56,033 nt of DNA from Pseudomonadota bacterium (lineage in GTDB: Bacteria > Desulfobacterota > Anaeroferrophillalia > Anaeroferrophillales > Tharpellaceae). The stretch's first letter is position 1; each line of letters opens with the position of its first letter. The position numbers and the translations under genes were made by a program. Location: the NCBI GenBank assembly GCA_011049115.1, contig DSCM01000007.1:1-56033 (forward strand). Reading direction: 5' to 3'. Below are positions 16,574 to 25,063 of the stretch, one piece after another. The notes beneath the pieces are model-generated. The model had not been told where the DNA came from, ran no database searches, and saw nothing but the letters and a program-made list of their open reading frames with translations.

Positions 16574-18584
16574 ATGCGACAACTGCTGCCTTCATCCGCG
16601 ATCATCAACGATCTCCTCACCGAAAATTGGGAGTTGCGCTGGCGGGTTTTTGAAATCTTCAACCAGATCCAGCTCGACTTGCGTAATTACGCTCGTTCCT
16701 CACGGGAATACAAAGAAGCTGTCAGTCTGTGCCTGGAGATGGCCAACCGCCTGAACGGCCCCAGCGATATCAATCTTCACCTGATTCTGATGGCGGCCTG
16801 GCTTCTGGGCAACAGTCATTTCCTGCTGCTCGTCCTGGAAAAGATCGGGGTCGATGATCCGGAAATCAACGACCCGGAGACCGTCAGACTCAAAAAACCG
16901 CTGCTCAACAATCAACCTCAGGCCTCTCTGTTCGCTTATTTTGCCTCCCTGCTGCAACGCGGTAAAGCGGTCGACGCCACCACGGCCTGCGCGGTCAAAA
17001 TCTTTCCCGCCGACCTTGCCCTACGTCTGCTCAGCGTTATTACCGACCCGGCGCCGCGGCGCGACGGTTTAAACCAGCTGAAGCATCTGTATCCGCAGCT
17101 TTTTTTCAACCAACAACTCCTCGGCGACCCTTCCCGGCTCGTCCGCCAAACCGAGTTTTTCGATTTTATCGGGCCGCCCACGGATAACGCCGAACGCGAG
17201 CGACTCTGCGCACTGCTCGAAAAGACATTGTCCTCTCGGGATAAGGACCAGGAGGAAGATATCATCCGGCTTATCGGTCGCCTGCGCCTGGACGAGTTTC
17301 AACCCCAGCTGCTGGCCCGCCTCAATGACAATCCCGCCGTCGCAACGGCCCTGGCCGAACTCGGGGTCCGGGGAGGGCTGTCGACAACTTCTGAAAAACG
17401 GCAGATCCTGGCGACGGAAAAAAAGAGAGGAAGCACTCTGCCACCTGGCCGGTTGTCAGGATGCAAAAACCGTTGCACTCTTGCGCGATCGCGCTCTGCG
17501 CGGCGGCCCCGACGAGCAACAGCTGGCCCTGACCGCCCTGGGTAAAATGCGCAGCTCCGCAGCCCTGAAGGTCTTACTGGAGACTCTTGCCGAAAGCCGC
17601 CGCCCTGAAAAGACAAAAGCCGTCCTGCGGGCCCTGTCCGGACCACCCTGGCCCGGAGAAAGCGCCGACGCGGCAAAGCAACTGGCCCGCCGGGCGGAAA
17701 ACATAGAACTCTATCCCGAGCTGCTCAAGGCCCTGGCCGCCCTTGAATGCAACCAGGACTGGACGGATCTTCTGGCCTCCTGTAAAAGCCCACTGCAGCA
17801 ACCTCATTACCGGGAAATCGCGCTCTTCATGTGCCGCCAGGCCCAGCGCCCGCAAATCCGTAAGCAACTGCTCAGTCTGCTTGAAGATCCCGACTGGAAT
17901 TTTTCCTATCGTCTGCTCAACCTGCTCTCCCCCCATTTCAGAAGCGATGATATTCCAACCCTCCTGAACCTGCTTAAAGACCGGGAAGAACGCCGGGCCC
18001 TGACCATCCAGGAACGTTTAACCAGAGGACAGGATCTCGAAAAGATAAACTCCGCCCTGACTGAATTTCTCAACCAACATCCGGAAATCGCCCACCTCGT
18101 CCTGACCAGGCTGTTGTTCGACATCGCCGCGGGAAACATGCCGACAAACCTGGAGCTGCTGACACAGGTCCACGGCCGGCCGCCGGAGCTTCAGGCCTTG
18201 CTGCTGGGCCAGCAACCCGACAGTGAACCCGATTTCCCGTTGCTGTTGGCGGCCGGACAGCTCTCTGAAATCATGGTTGACGGCAGCGATTGTTTTGCGC
18301 TAGTAGTACACCGTACCCGGCGCTACAGCGGCTTTTTTCGGGAGGCGGTCAACAGCATACTGCACCAGCTGCTGGAACAGGAAAGGGAACTGGCTGAGTT
18401 TCAGAGCCTGCCCATCCTGAATCGCATCATCGATTTCATTCGCGGCCAACCCCATTACCCGGATCTGCGGGAAAAGGTGCTGGCGCGCATTATCCGGATT
18501 ACCCGTAACTGCAGAGAGCTCAAGGTCTTCAGCGAAGCCTCGCAGACCCGCGATCTCAAGATCATAAAGATTCGCAAACCATAA
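16574..18584 (+). pseudogene. HEAT-like repeat protein, interrupted by a frameshift
   Basis: Two frames together encode about 670 residues of alpha-helical, leucine-rich repeats (for example EEALCHLAGCQDAKTVALLR and KALAALECNQDWTDLL), typical of HEAT/ARM-like scaffolds. The first frame reads well from the ATG at 16574 to about 17370 (ending NPAVATALAELG). It then becomes Arg/Ser-rich and stops at 17545, while the +1 frame continues the repeat pattern to 18584. The break lies in or near the G-rich stretch 17361-17380. Sequence error, a real lesion or frameshifting are all possible. The gene opens the operon with the Hsp70-like and AAA genes, with only 25 bases to the next ATG, so a scaffold or adaptor role for that system is likely. 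Confidence 0.65.
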
Positions 18585-18609
18585 AAAGAAGCCAAACCCA
18601 GCTAAAGTT

Positions 18610-20127
18610 ATGGCCAGGAACATCTCGATATTTTTCAACAACGTCAATCTTCAGGTTTACAGCCAGGACGAGGAAAACGGCCGCGTCGAGTCGGTCCATC
18701 TGGGGGAGATTTCAACAACGGTTGAAATCAACACTCAGGCCGGGCCGGAGAAGATCCACCTGATTCCAGCCATGATCTGTTATGGCGAACGCATCTACTG
18801 CGGCCAGGAGGTTTTTACCCACAAGAAATTCAACTCGCAGGCGACCTTTCGCTACATGAAGCAGTACATGAGCAAGAAACAGTACCTGCCGCGCATCATC
18901 GGCGACCAGGAAATCAGCACCTTTCAGGCCGCCACCGACCTTTTGATCAATATCATCGATCGACTCCACAGCCTGTACGGCAAGGATCAGATCGCAATGA
19001 TCGTTTTCATCGTCCAACCGCTCAATTTTTCCGTTTTCGCCTCGACCATCGAAGAGTTTTGCCTGCGTATCGGCCTGATCAACTATAAAATCGTGGATGA
19101 GGCGGTCTGCGCCCTGCTCGGTTACGACCTCGCCAACCAAACCGATCAACATCTTATTTATCTGCAATCCGGCTACACCACCATAGACCTTTATCTGGTC
19201 AAGATCGTGGAAAGCAGCCATGAGCCCCGCCTGCAGAGCGTCATCATCTGCAGCATGCACAAAAACTATGGTGCCGTCGATATCGACAAGGTGATTCAGG
19301 ACTATTTCGCCGAGCAGACTCCGCTCACCCTGAAAAAAGCCCGGGAAATCCGGGATCGACTCAACATCAAGCCCCTTTTTCAGGAAAACATCGACGGCAT
19401 CGAGTTACGTCTGACTCGCGACGAACTTCATGCGATGCTCGACTGCAAAGGCTACGGGAAAGAGCTCAAGGTTCTGTTACGCGACCTTTTCGACCTCGCT
19501 TCCGGCTTCGGGGTCACCTACGAAAATATCAGGTATGTTCTCGGAGCGGGACTGAGCCTGCCGACCTTTTACTACAACAATATCATGCGTAAATTTTTCG
19601 GTCCCAAGTTTCTGAGCGCCAAAGCCCATGAAACCATTCCGATCGGAGCCTTGCGCTATCTCAAAAAAGGCGACCGCCAGGCCACCATCAAAGCCAACTA
19701 CGCCCTCCGCAGCCGCACAACCAAGGGGGACGGCTACCGTTTCGACATCATTATACCCAAGGGCACTCCTTACCCGACCCAGAACGGAGTAACCAGCGTT
19801 ATCGCCAATGGTTTTTTCGCCGGCCAACTTGAAGTCGAACTCGACATCTTTCGCATGGATCGCCCCGAAAGCAGCAGTGATCGCGAGATCGTCATTGATG
19901 GCGCGGGACGCATGCATCTTGAAGAAAATCTGGGCGAAGAACAGCAGTCTTTCATCAACGAAGCCCGGCCCGAGATTATTCCACTTGATCCGCCGGCAAT
20001 GGACAACGAGCAGCGCCTGGAGATCACCTTCGACATCAGTCTCAATTGTGACCTGCTGATCACGGTCAAGGACCTGCGTCGCAATCAGACGATCTGGAAA
20101 AGAAAGAAATCCGTTCGCCTGGACTAA
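18610..20127 (+). CDS. Degenerate Hsp70-like protein
   Basis: A 505-residue protein with the Hsp70 layout: a nucleotide-binding domain of about 380 residues and a beta-rich C-terminal part like the substrate-binding domain (IIPKGTPYPTQNG, later LEITFDISLNCDLLITVKDL). The nucleotide motifs are altered. The first phosphate loop reads SIFFNNVNLQVYS instead of a DLGTTNS type. The second reads YLQSGYTTIDLYLV in place of DLGGGTFD. The adenosine motif reads VLGAGLSLPTFYYN. AMIVFIVQPLNFSVFASTIE and KIVDEAVCALLGYDL align with the canonical 'AVITVP' and 'NEPTAAALAYG' blocks. ATP hydrolysis may be lost, so it could be a pseudo-chaperone. Between the HEAT-like and AAA genes. Confidence 0.8.
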   Translation: MARNISIFFNNVNLQVYSQDEENGRVESVHLGEISTTVEINTQAGPEKIHLIPAMICYGERIYCGQEVFTHKKFNSQATFRYMKQYMSKKQYLPRIIGDQEISTFQAATDLLINIIDRLHSLYGKDQIAMIVFIVQPLNFSVFASTIEEFCLRIGLINYKIVDEAVCALLGYDLANQTDQHLIYLQSGYTTIDLYLVKIVESSHEPRLQSVIICSMHKNYGAVDIDKVIQDYFAEQTPLTLKKAREIRDRLNIKPLFQENIDGIELRLTRDELHAMLDCKGYGKELKVLLRDLFDLASGFGVTYENIRYVLGAGLSLPTFYYNNIMRKFFGPKFLSAKAHETIPIGALRYLKKGDRQATIKANYALRSRTTKGDGYRFDIIIPKGTPYPTQNGVTSVIANGFFAGQLEVELDIFRMDRPESSSDREIVIDGAGRMHLEENLGEEQQSFINEARPEIIPLDPPAMDNEQRLEITFDISLNCDLLITVKDLRRNQTIWKRKKSVRLD

Positions 20128-20144
20128 AGTTTGAGGAGTGTAAC

Positions 20145-20336
20145 GTGGATAAAAAGTCCCTTCCACCGACCAGCGGCATGTGCGAAAACAATAATATCCA
20201 TATCCGCATCACGGAAACCGGAGAAATATGTGCCTGGGGACTGAACGCCGAAGGCGAGAAATTGCTTTTCCGACTGACCGGAAATTTCGCCTTGGTTAAT
20301 AAATTCGAACATATGTCTTTCAACCTCTGCGGTTGA
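20145..20336 (+). CDS. 63-residue operon protein, unknown
   Basis: A small protein starting at GTG (20145), with GAGGAG eight bases upstream and 17 bases after the Hsp70-like stop. It is beta-strand rich (NIHIRITETGEICAWGLNAE) and ends with Cys-Gly (SFNLCG). I recognise no family. Its tight fit in the operon argues that it is real. The two C-terminal residues could matter if it is modified or conjugated, but there is no sequence evidence beyond their presence. Confidence 0.7.
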   Translation: MDKKSLPPTSGMCENNNIHIRITETGEICAWGLNAEGEKLLFRLTGNFALVNKFEHMSFNLCG

Positions 20337-20369
20337 TTTGACCTTTTGCCCATGGCCGGGAGATGACCA

Positions 20370-21860
20370 ATGACCTTTCTTGAACGCTTCAACACCACGA
20401 TTCGCAGCAATCATTCCCTGATCAACGTCATCACCTATGAAGAGGCCCGTTTTCTCTCCATGGTCGCTGAATCGCCGTTTTTCAAGGACAAGAATATCAT
20501 TACCTGGGATTTGGCCGACGGTTTCAACCCGATCAAGGGGGACATGCCCGGCATCAAGAATAAGGAACGCCCCGACCCCATCAACTGCCTGCTGGAAATC
20601 AAGAAATTCAGCGGCAGCGCCATCTTTATTCTGCGGGATTTCCACCTGCACTTTCGCGAAAGCATTATTTTACGCTCCCTGCGCAACCTCAACCATGATC
20701 TTCAGTTCACCAGAAAAACCATCGTCCTGACCACTCCCAGCCCGTCTCTGCCCCTGGAACTGCGGGAGGATATCTGCCAGATCGAACTGGAGCTGCCCGG
20801 CTACCTCGAAATCGAGAAGGAACTTGACAGCGTCGTCCTCAGCACCTCCCAAAGAAAACCGCCGACGCCGCAATTGAAAGAAAAAATCATTGAATCCACA
20901 CTGGGCCTGTCGATGGTCAATATCAAGAATCTTTTCTCAAGAATCATCATTATCCACGGGGCCATCGATGAACGAGCCATTGAAATCATTCTGCAGGAAA
21001 AACGCGGGATCATTAAAAAGGGAGAAATTCTTGAATTTTTTCCGGTCCAGGAAAGCCTTAACGATATCGGCGGCCTCGAAAATCTCAAGGCCTGGCTGCG
21101 CAAACGCAGCCAGGTTTTCACTCACAAAGCCAAGGATTACGGCCTGCCCGCTCCCAAGGGCATCCTGATCATCGGTATTCAGGGAACCGGTAAAAGCCTG
21201 ACCGCCAAAGCCACCGCCGGTCTCTGGAAGCTGCCGCTGTTACGCATGGACCTGGGCAAGGTTTTCGGCAGCCTCCTCGGCGAATCGGAACAGAACCTGC
21301 GCCAGGCGATTCAGCTGGCGGAAACCATCTCACCCTGCATTCTCTGGGTCGACGAGCTGGAAAAAGCCTTCTCCGGATCCTCCGGCGCGGCCGGCGACAG
21401 CGGGACATCGGCTCGAATTTTAGGAACCTTTCTCACCTGGATGCAGGAAAAAACCAAACCCGTCTTTATCATCGCCACCGGCAACGACGTCGCGCAACTC
21501 CCCCCCGAACTCATGCGCAAGGGCCGTTTCGATGAAATCTTTTTCGTGGATCTGCCCTCAACCACGGAGCGCCAGGCCATCTTCAAGGTCCTGCTCGAAA
21601 AAGTCCGTCCCGTCATTCGCCAGTTCAATCTTGAAAAACTGGCTCAGGCCACCACCGACTACAGCGGCGCCGAGATCGAACAGATCATCTATGACGCGAT
21701 GTTCAACGCCTTTGACGAAAACCAGCGCGAGTTCACGGAAACCGACATCCTCGCCAGTGTCAGCGAAATCATTCCCATTTCCCGACTGATGAGTGAAAAA
21801 ATCAATGCCCTGAAAGCCTGGGCGGCGCAACGCACCCGCAAAGCCAACAGCGAGAACTAA
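20370..21860 (+). CDS. Ycf46-type AAA ATPase
   Basis: A 496-residue AAA protein with the Ycf46 architecture. An N-terminal domain of about 240 residues (start MTFLERFNTTIRSNHSLINV, then VITYEEARFLSMV) is followed by a single AAA module. Walker A is GIQGTGKS (about residue 268; the usual Pro-Pro is Ile-Gln), Walker B is CILWVDELEKAF (about 322), sensor 1 is FIIATGNDVAQLPPELMRKG with the arginine finger in KGRFDEIFFVDLP, and sensor 2 lies near DYSGAEIEQIIYDA. Ycf46 proteins occur in cyanobacteria and plastids as well as many bacteria, often with Ycf35/DUF1257, exactly as here. The substrate is unknown; remodelling of the Hsp70/HEAT complex is an inference. Confidence 0.93.
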   Translation: MTFLERFNTTIRSNHSLINVITYEEARFLSMVAESPFFKDKNIITWDLADGFNPIKGDMPGIKNKERPDPINCLLEIKKFSGSAIFILRDFHLHFRESIILRSLRNLNHDLQFTRKTIVLTTPSPSLPLELREDICQIELELPGYLEIEKELDSVVLSTSQRKPPTPQLKEKIIESTLGLSMVNIKNLFSRIIIIHGAIDERAIEIILQEKRGIIKKGEILEFFPVQESLNDIGGLENLKAWLRKRSQVFTHKAKDYGLPAPKGILIIGIQGTGKSLTAKATAGLWKLPLLRMDLGKVFGSLLGESEQNLRQAIQLAETISPCILWVDELEKAFSGSSGAAGDSGTSARILGTFLTWMQEKTKPVFIIATGNDVAQLPPELMRKGRFDEIFFVDLPSTTERQAIFKVLLEKVRPVIRQFNLEKLAQATTDYSGAEIEQIIYDAMFNAFDENQREFTETDILASVSEIIPISRLMSEKINALKAWAAQRTRKANSEN

Positions 21861-21880
21861 CTATCTGCCAGGAGGCCGTT

Positions 21881-22258
21881 ATGTCCCATTTCACCAAGAT
21901 CAAAAGCAAAATCGCGGACAAGATTTTTCTGAAAAAAGCGATCAGCGACATGGAGCTGGAATACCAGGAAGGCAAACTCAAGGCCAAGGGCTGGCTCTGG
22001 AAAAAAGAAAAGGCCGATCTTATCATTCCCACCAAGAGCGGTTATGATATCGGTTTTCGCTTTAACGGCGAAACCTTTGATGTGGTGGCCGACTGGGATT
22101 CGATCAAGGATGTCGACCAAACCACCTTCATGAATACCCTGAATCAGCGCTACGCCTACAACGTGGTCAGGGATACCCTGGCCCAGCAGGGCTTTCTGCT
22201 GACCAACGAGGAAAATGAGGCCGGAACCATCAATATGACCCTGAGCCGGGAGGTCTAG
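21881..22258 (+). CDS. DUF1257 (Ycf35-like) protein
   Basis: A 125-residue protein of the Ycf35/DUF1257 family: start MSHFTKIKSKIADKIFLKKA, then SGYDIGFRFNGETFDVVADW and LNQRYAYNVVRDTLAQQGF, all family hallmarks. AGGAGG precedes the ATG, 20 bases after the AAA stop. No biochemical function is known. It co-occurs with Ycf46-type AAA proteins and with DUF2997 proteins, as here. The stop is TAG and the next gene follows four bases later. Confidence 0.92.
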   Translation: MSHFTKIKSKIADKIFLKKAISDMELEYQEGKLKAKGWLWKKEKADLIIPTKSGYDIGFRFNGETFDVVADWDSIKDVDQTTFMNTLNQRYAYNVVRDTLAQQGFLLTNEENEAGTINMTLSREV

Positions 22259-22262
22259 GACC

Positions 22263-22460
22263 ATGGAAAAAATCAAGATTAAAATCGGCGTCGACGGCGC
22301 TGTCGACCTGCAACTGGCGGGTTTTGAAGGCGGTAAATGCCTTGAGGTCACCAAACTGCTCGAAAACCTGCTCGGCAACGAGATCGTTGAACGCAAAATG
22401 ACTAGCGAATTCTACCTGACTGAAACGATTGAACAGGAAAGCAAAATTTCCAGTTCATGA
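22263..22460 (+). CDS. DUF2997 protein
   Basis: A 65-residue protein starting MEKIKIKIGVDGAVDLQLAG, with GGKCLEVTKLLENLLG and SEFYLTE, matching the DUF2997 pattern (beta-strand, then a helix with a Cys). It usually follows DUF1257. The start follows the DUF1257 stop by four bases, so translation is probably coupled. Function unknown; last gene of the operon. Confidence 0.88.
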   Translation: MEKIKIKIGVDGAVDLQLAGFEGGKCLEVTKLLENLLGNEIVERKMTSEFYLTETIEQESKISSS

Positions 22461-22609
22461 AACTATCAGAAAAAAACCGGGGAGAGCAGCCTTTTTAATA
22501 ACACAGTTCCGCCGCGGACTCAGGAAAACTGATACCAATGAATAGCCGACTACGGGTAGCGAGACCCTCAACCTGAAATCGGCATTTCAACCTGTACCCG
22601 AAGGCGTAT

Positions 22610-22664
22610 GGTCGCAAACAGGCACTCTTCTCAGATCATTTTCTTGTTTTTTTTCAAACCGAAG
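22610..22664 (+). repeat. Dispersed repeat, copy A
   Basis: About 55 bases starting ATGGTCGCAAACAGGCAC and ending CATTTTCTTG followed by a T-run and TTTCAAACCG. It is clearly related to 41826-41877, 19 kb away, with roughly 80% identity and small gaps by hand alignment. Both are outside well-supported coding sequence. Copy A sits between the DUF2997 gene and the promoter of the next gene; the remainder of the 355-base gap holds no gene. Confidence 0.55.
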
Positions 22665-22686
22665 CTGATCTGCGGCACCCAAAAGC

Positions 22687-22729
22687 TTGACAATTCAGCT
22701 TGACAATTTGGACCGATGCGCTATATATT
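22687..22729 (+). promoter_or_regulatory. Sigma70 promoter with duplicated -35 box
   Basis: AGCTTGACAATT occurs twice in tandem (22684-22695 and 22697-22708). The second TTGACA (22700-22705) stands 18 bases before TATATT (22724-22729), giving a near-consensus promoter for the membrane-protein gene at 22817 with a leader of about 80 bases. The upstream TTGACA is a spare copy at an unusable distance. Confidence 0.65.
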
Positions 22730-22816
22730 ATGGTGTAAACTTGAGATTTTTTTCATAAACCAAGCGGCGCCCTTCAGTTTAAGCCGCCTTTAAGCACATC
22801 CTTTGCGGAGATAGAA

Positions 22817-23233
22817 ATGACGGCCGCCCGCCACAGAAATTACCGCCGCGATTACGCTTTCAGCCAGACGCAGGAAGCCGCCGGTTTTATTGAGATCATA
22901 CAGAAAATTCCGACTTTAACCAAGATCGGAGCCATTTTCCTGGTCATGGGTAAATTCATCGGCGTTCTTGCCATTCCGGCCGCTTTTATCCCCTCGCTCA
23001 ACGTTCTGGTCATTCCCTTGATCGTGACCTGGGGTTCTTTTGTTTTTCTTTCCATCGCGCTCTGCTCGGTTGATCATTTCCGCAGAAAGAAACTCCAGAG
23101 CAATGCGGACAAAATGGAACTCATTTCCGCCATGATCGACGAAACCCCAGAGCTGAGGGAGCGTCTGCAGGCGGAGCTGGAGCACAACCAAGACGGTTCC
23201 GCCGTCATTATCCCGTTGGCAGTCGGCCACTAA
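22817..23233 (+). CDS. Two-helix membrane protein, unknown
   Basis: A 138-residue protein with a basic cytoplasmic start (MTAARHRNYRRDYAFSQTQE) and two hydrophobic helices (about residues 37-57 and 60-84). A charged tail rich in Glu follows (NADKMELISAMIDETPELRE). No family recognised. It has its own strong promoter and a strong terminator, so it is a monocistronic gene. GGAG lies about eight bases before the ATG. Confidence 0.75.
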   Translation: MTAARHRNYRRDYAFSQTQEAAGFIEIIQKIPTLTKIGAIFLVMGKFIGVLAIPAAFIPSLNVLVIPLIVTWGSFVFLSIALCSVDHFRRKKLQSNADKMELISAMIDETPELRERLQAELEHNQDGSAVIIPLAVGH

Positions 23234-23260
23234 CAGCACCGCGGCGTGACCATGCCGGGT

Positions 23261-23297
23261 AAAAAAAACGCCTCCGAAACACGGAGGCGTTTTTTTT
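23261..23297. terminator. Strong bidirectional terminator
   Basis: A perfect 16-bp stem (23261-23276 with 23282-23297) with a five-base loop and eight T at the end of the arm: AAAAAAAACGCCTCCG and its complement. It stands 28 bases after the stop of the membrane-protein gene. Confidence 0.9.
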
Positions 23298-23481
23298 TAC
23301 CGTTCGTACGCCCGCCAAAGATCGGTCCGGACCTTGCGACCGCCATCGAGCTCACAGACCATATCCCCCCAAAAAAACAACCCCCACTTTCATCCCTCGG
23401 GGAAACCACAGCTTCAATGAAAAAGCATTTGTATAAAAAAACCAAATAAACCGGTAGATTTTTTCACGATTTCTTAAGGTT

Positions 23482-23513
23482 TTTACTTAACCAACAAGAT
23501 CGATTAATATAAT
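23482..23513 (+). promoter_or_regulatory. Possible promoter of the barrel-cytochrome cluster
   Basis: TATAAT at 23508-23513 in an AT-rich stretch lies 90 bases before the barrel gene; a -35 box is weak (TTTACT or similar near 23482). The remainder of 23298-23603 has no gene and no riboswitch fold that I recognise. Confidence 0.3.
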
Positions 23514-23603
23514 CTAATCCCCCGGAAATAAAGATAAGATAAAACCAGATAAATTCGATACCCCGAACGCCACTCCGAAACATTTTAGCAGAGGATTCAT
23601 TAG

Positions 23604-25000
23604 ATGGCTGGATTACCAAGGCACTACCTAACCCTGGTCGCGGGACTGTTTCTGGGCGGGCTGCTGCTGGCCGCGCCCGGCTGGGCCCTGGAATTGGGCC
23701 AGGCCGATATCTCCCTGAAAAACACGAGCAAATACCGAATTCAGTGGTCGGACGCTCCGACTGTAGCGCTAACCGTGGATGAAGACCGGGATCAGGATTT
23801 TTTACAACCCTGACCGCCGACGTCAAATGGCGAGAAAGCGGTTTAAGCTTTGCGGGTATGGCCACTTACGCCAAGGATCTGGACGGCACCCGGCAGGGTT
23901 CGGTCTTCCAGGATTACACCGACAGCCGCGGCAGCCACCGCCAGGATTTTGAATGTTACTATGCTTACCTTGAGAAAAGCTCCATATTCACAAAAGGTCT
24001 GACCCTGCGCGCCGGGCGCCAATATGCTTACGGCGCCGAAACCATCCATTTCGACGGCCTTTCGGCCCGCTACGAGAAACCCGCCTGGCTCGGACTGGAA
24101 ATCGAATCCTTCGGCGGCCGGGCGGTGCAGCACTACAGCCGGCCGAGTCCCGACGGCATCGGCGGCGCCAACCTGCGCCTTCGGCCCTTGCCCGGCCTGG
24201 TGATTGACTTGAACGCGGTAATTTTCGAGGAGACCTCCTGGGAAACCGCCATCTTCTGGCAGCCTTCCGATCTGTGGAAATTCCGCAGTCGGATTGCCTT
24301 TATCAATGACCATACCCGTTTTTTCGACTGCGGCCTGGAAACCACCCTGGCCGCGACCGGCACGGTGCTCGATTTTTCCCTGTATCGTCGCTATGCCATC
24401 GCTTCCCAAGCTGATTTTCTCTTTGATTTCAGCTACACCGTTGATGAAGCCTTAAGTTCGGAATTCAATCGTCTTTATCTGATGCAGGAAGAGGGCTACC
24501 TTGAATTTGATTTTCGCCTCAGTCAGCCCCTGCCGATTTTACCGGGCTGCACAATTTATACCCGCTATACCAATCGCAGTCTGGCGCACGGCGAAAACGA
24601 GAATCTCTATAATACCGATTTCCAACGCCTTACCGCCGGTTTTGACCTACTTGACAGTTTGGGTTGGCATGGTTTTCACGCCGGCGCCGGCGTCAGCTAC
24701 TGGTGGGAAGACCGCGATCTTTTCTACGAAGGCGAATCGACCTCCTGGTTTGCCGATATCAGCCAAACCCTGTTCCAGCGCCTGGAGCTGGCCGCCGGCT
24801 TCTATCACAAAAGAGAAGACGTCAACAGTCTCCTCGAGGACCAGGCTTCGACCAGCTGGCGCCTGGCCCTCGGCTGGCAAACCTGCGCCCATTCCAGGGT
24901 TGAAATCGCCTATGAATACGCCCAGGATGATTATTATGAAGATGAGCTCGGGGTTGATCATTTCAACCAGGTTACGGTCAGACTTGATTTTAACTATTAA
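23604..25000 (+). pseudogene. Outer-membrane beta-barrel protein, frameshifted
   Basis: An outer-membrane barrel of about 465 residues encoded in two frames. Frame zero from the ATG at 23604 (AGAGGA upstream) gives a signal peptide (LTLVAGLFLGGLLLAAPGWA) and the first strands, then TGA at 23811. The -1 frame continues with alternating aromatic strands (RESGLSFAGMATYAKDLDG, then LTLRAGRQYAYGAETIHFDG) to a C-terminal strand ending in Tyr (VTVRLDFNY), typical of barrels of the alginate-export or MtrB kind. The switch lies at T_TTT_TTA (23798-23804). It directly precedes two multihaem cytochromes, so it probably forms the pore of an electron conduit. Mutation, sequence error or programmed shift are open. 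Confidence 0.7.
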
Positions 25001-25063
25001 TTGAAGATCATTTTCAGATCCGGACCATCAACCTCTTCTTTTAAGGACGGAACAGGCAACTCC

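Noticed and set aside
22461-22680. A c-di-GMP or other riboswitch before the membrane-protein gene
   Set aside because: I could not fit the conserved GEMM or other known cores; the promoter lies downstream of this stretch, so it would not be in the leader of the next gene.
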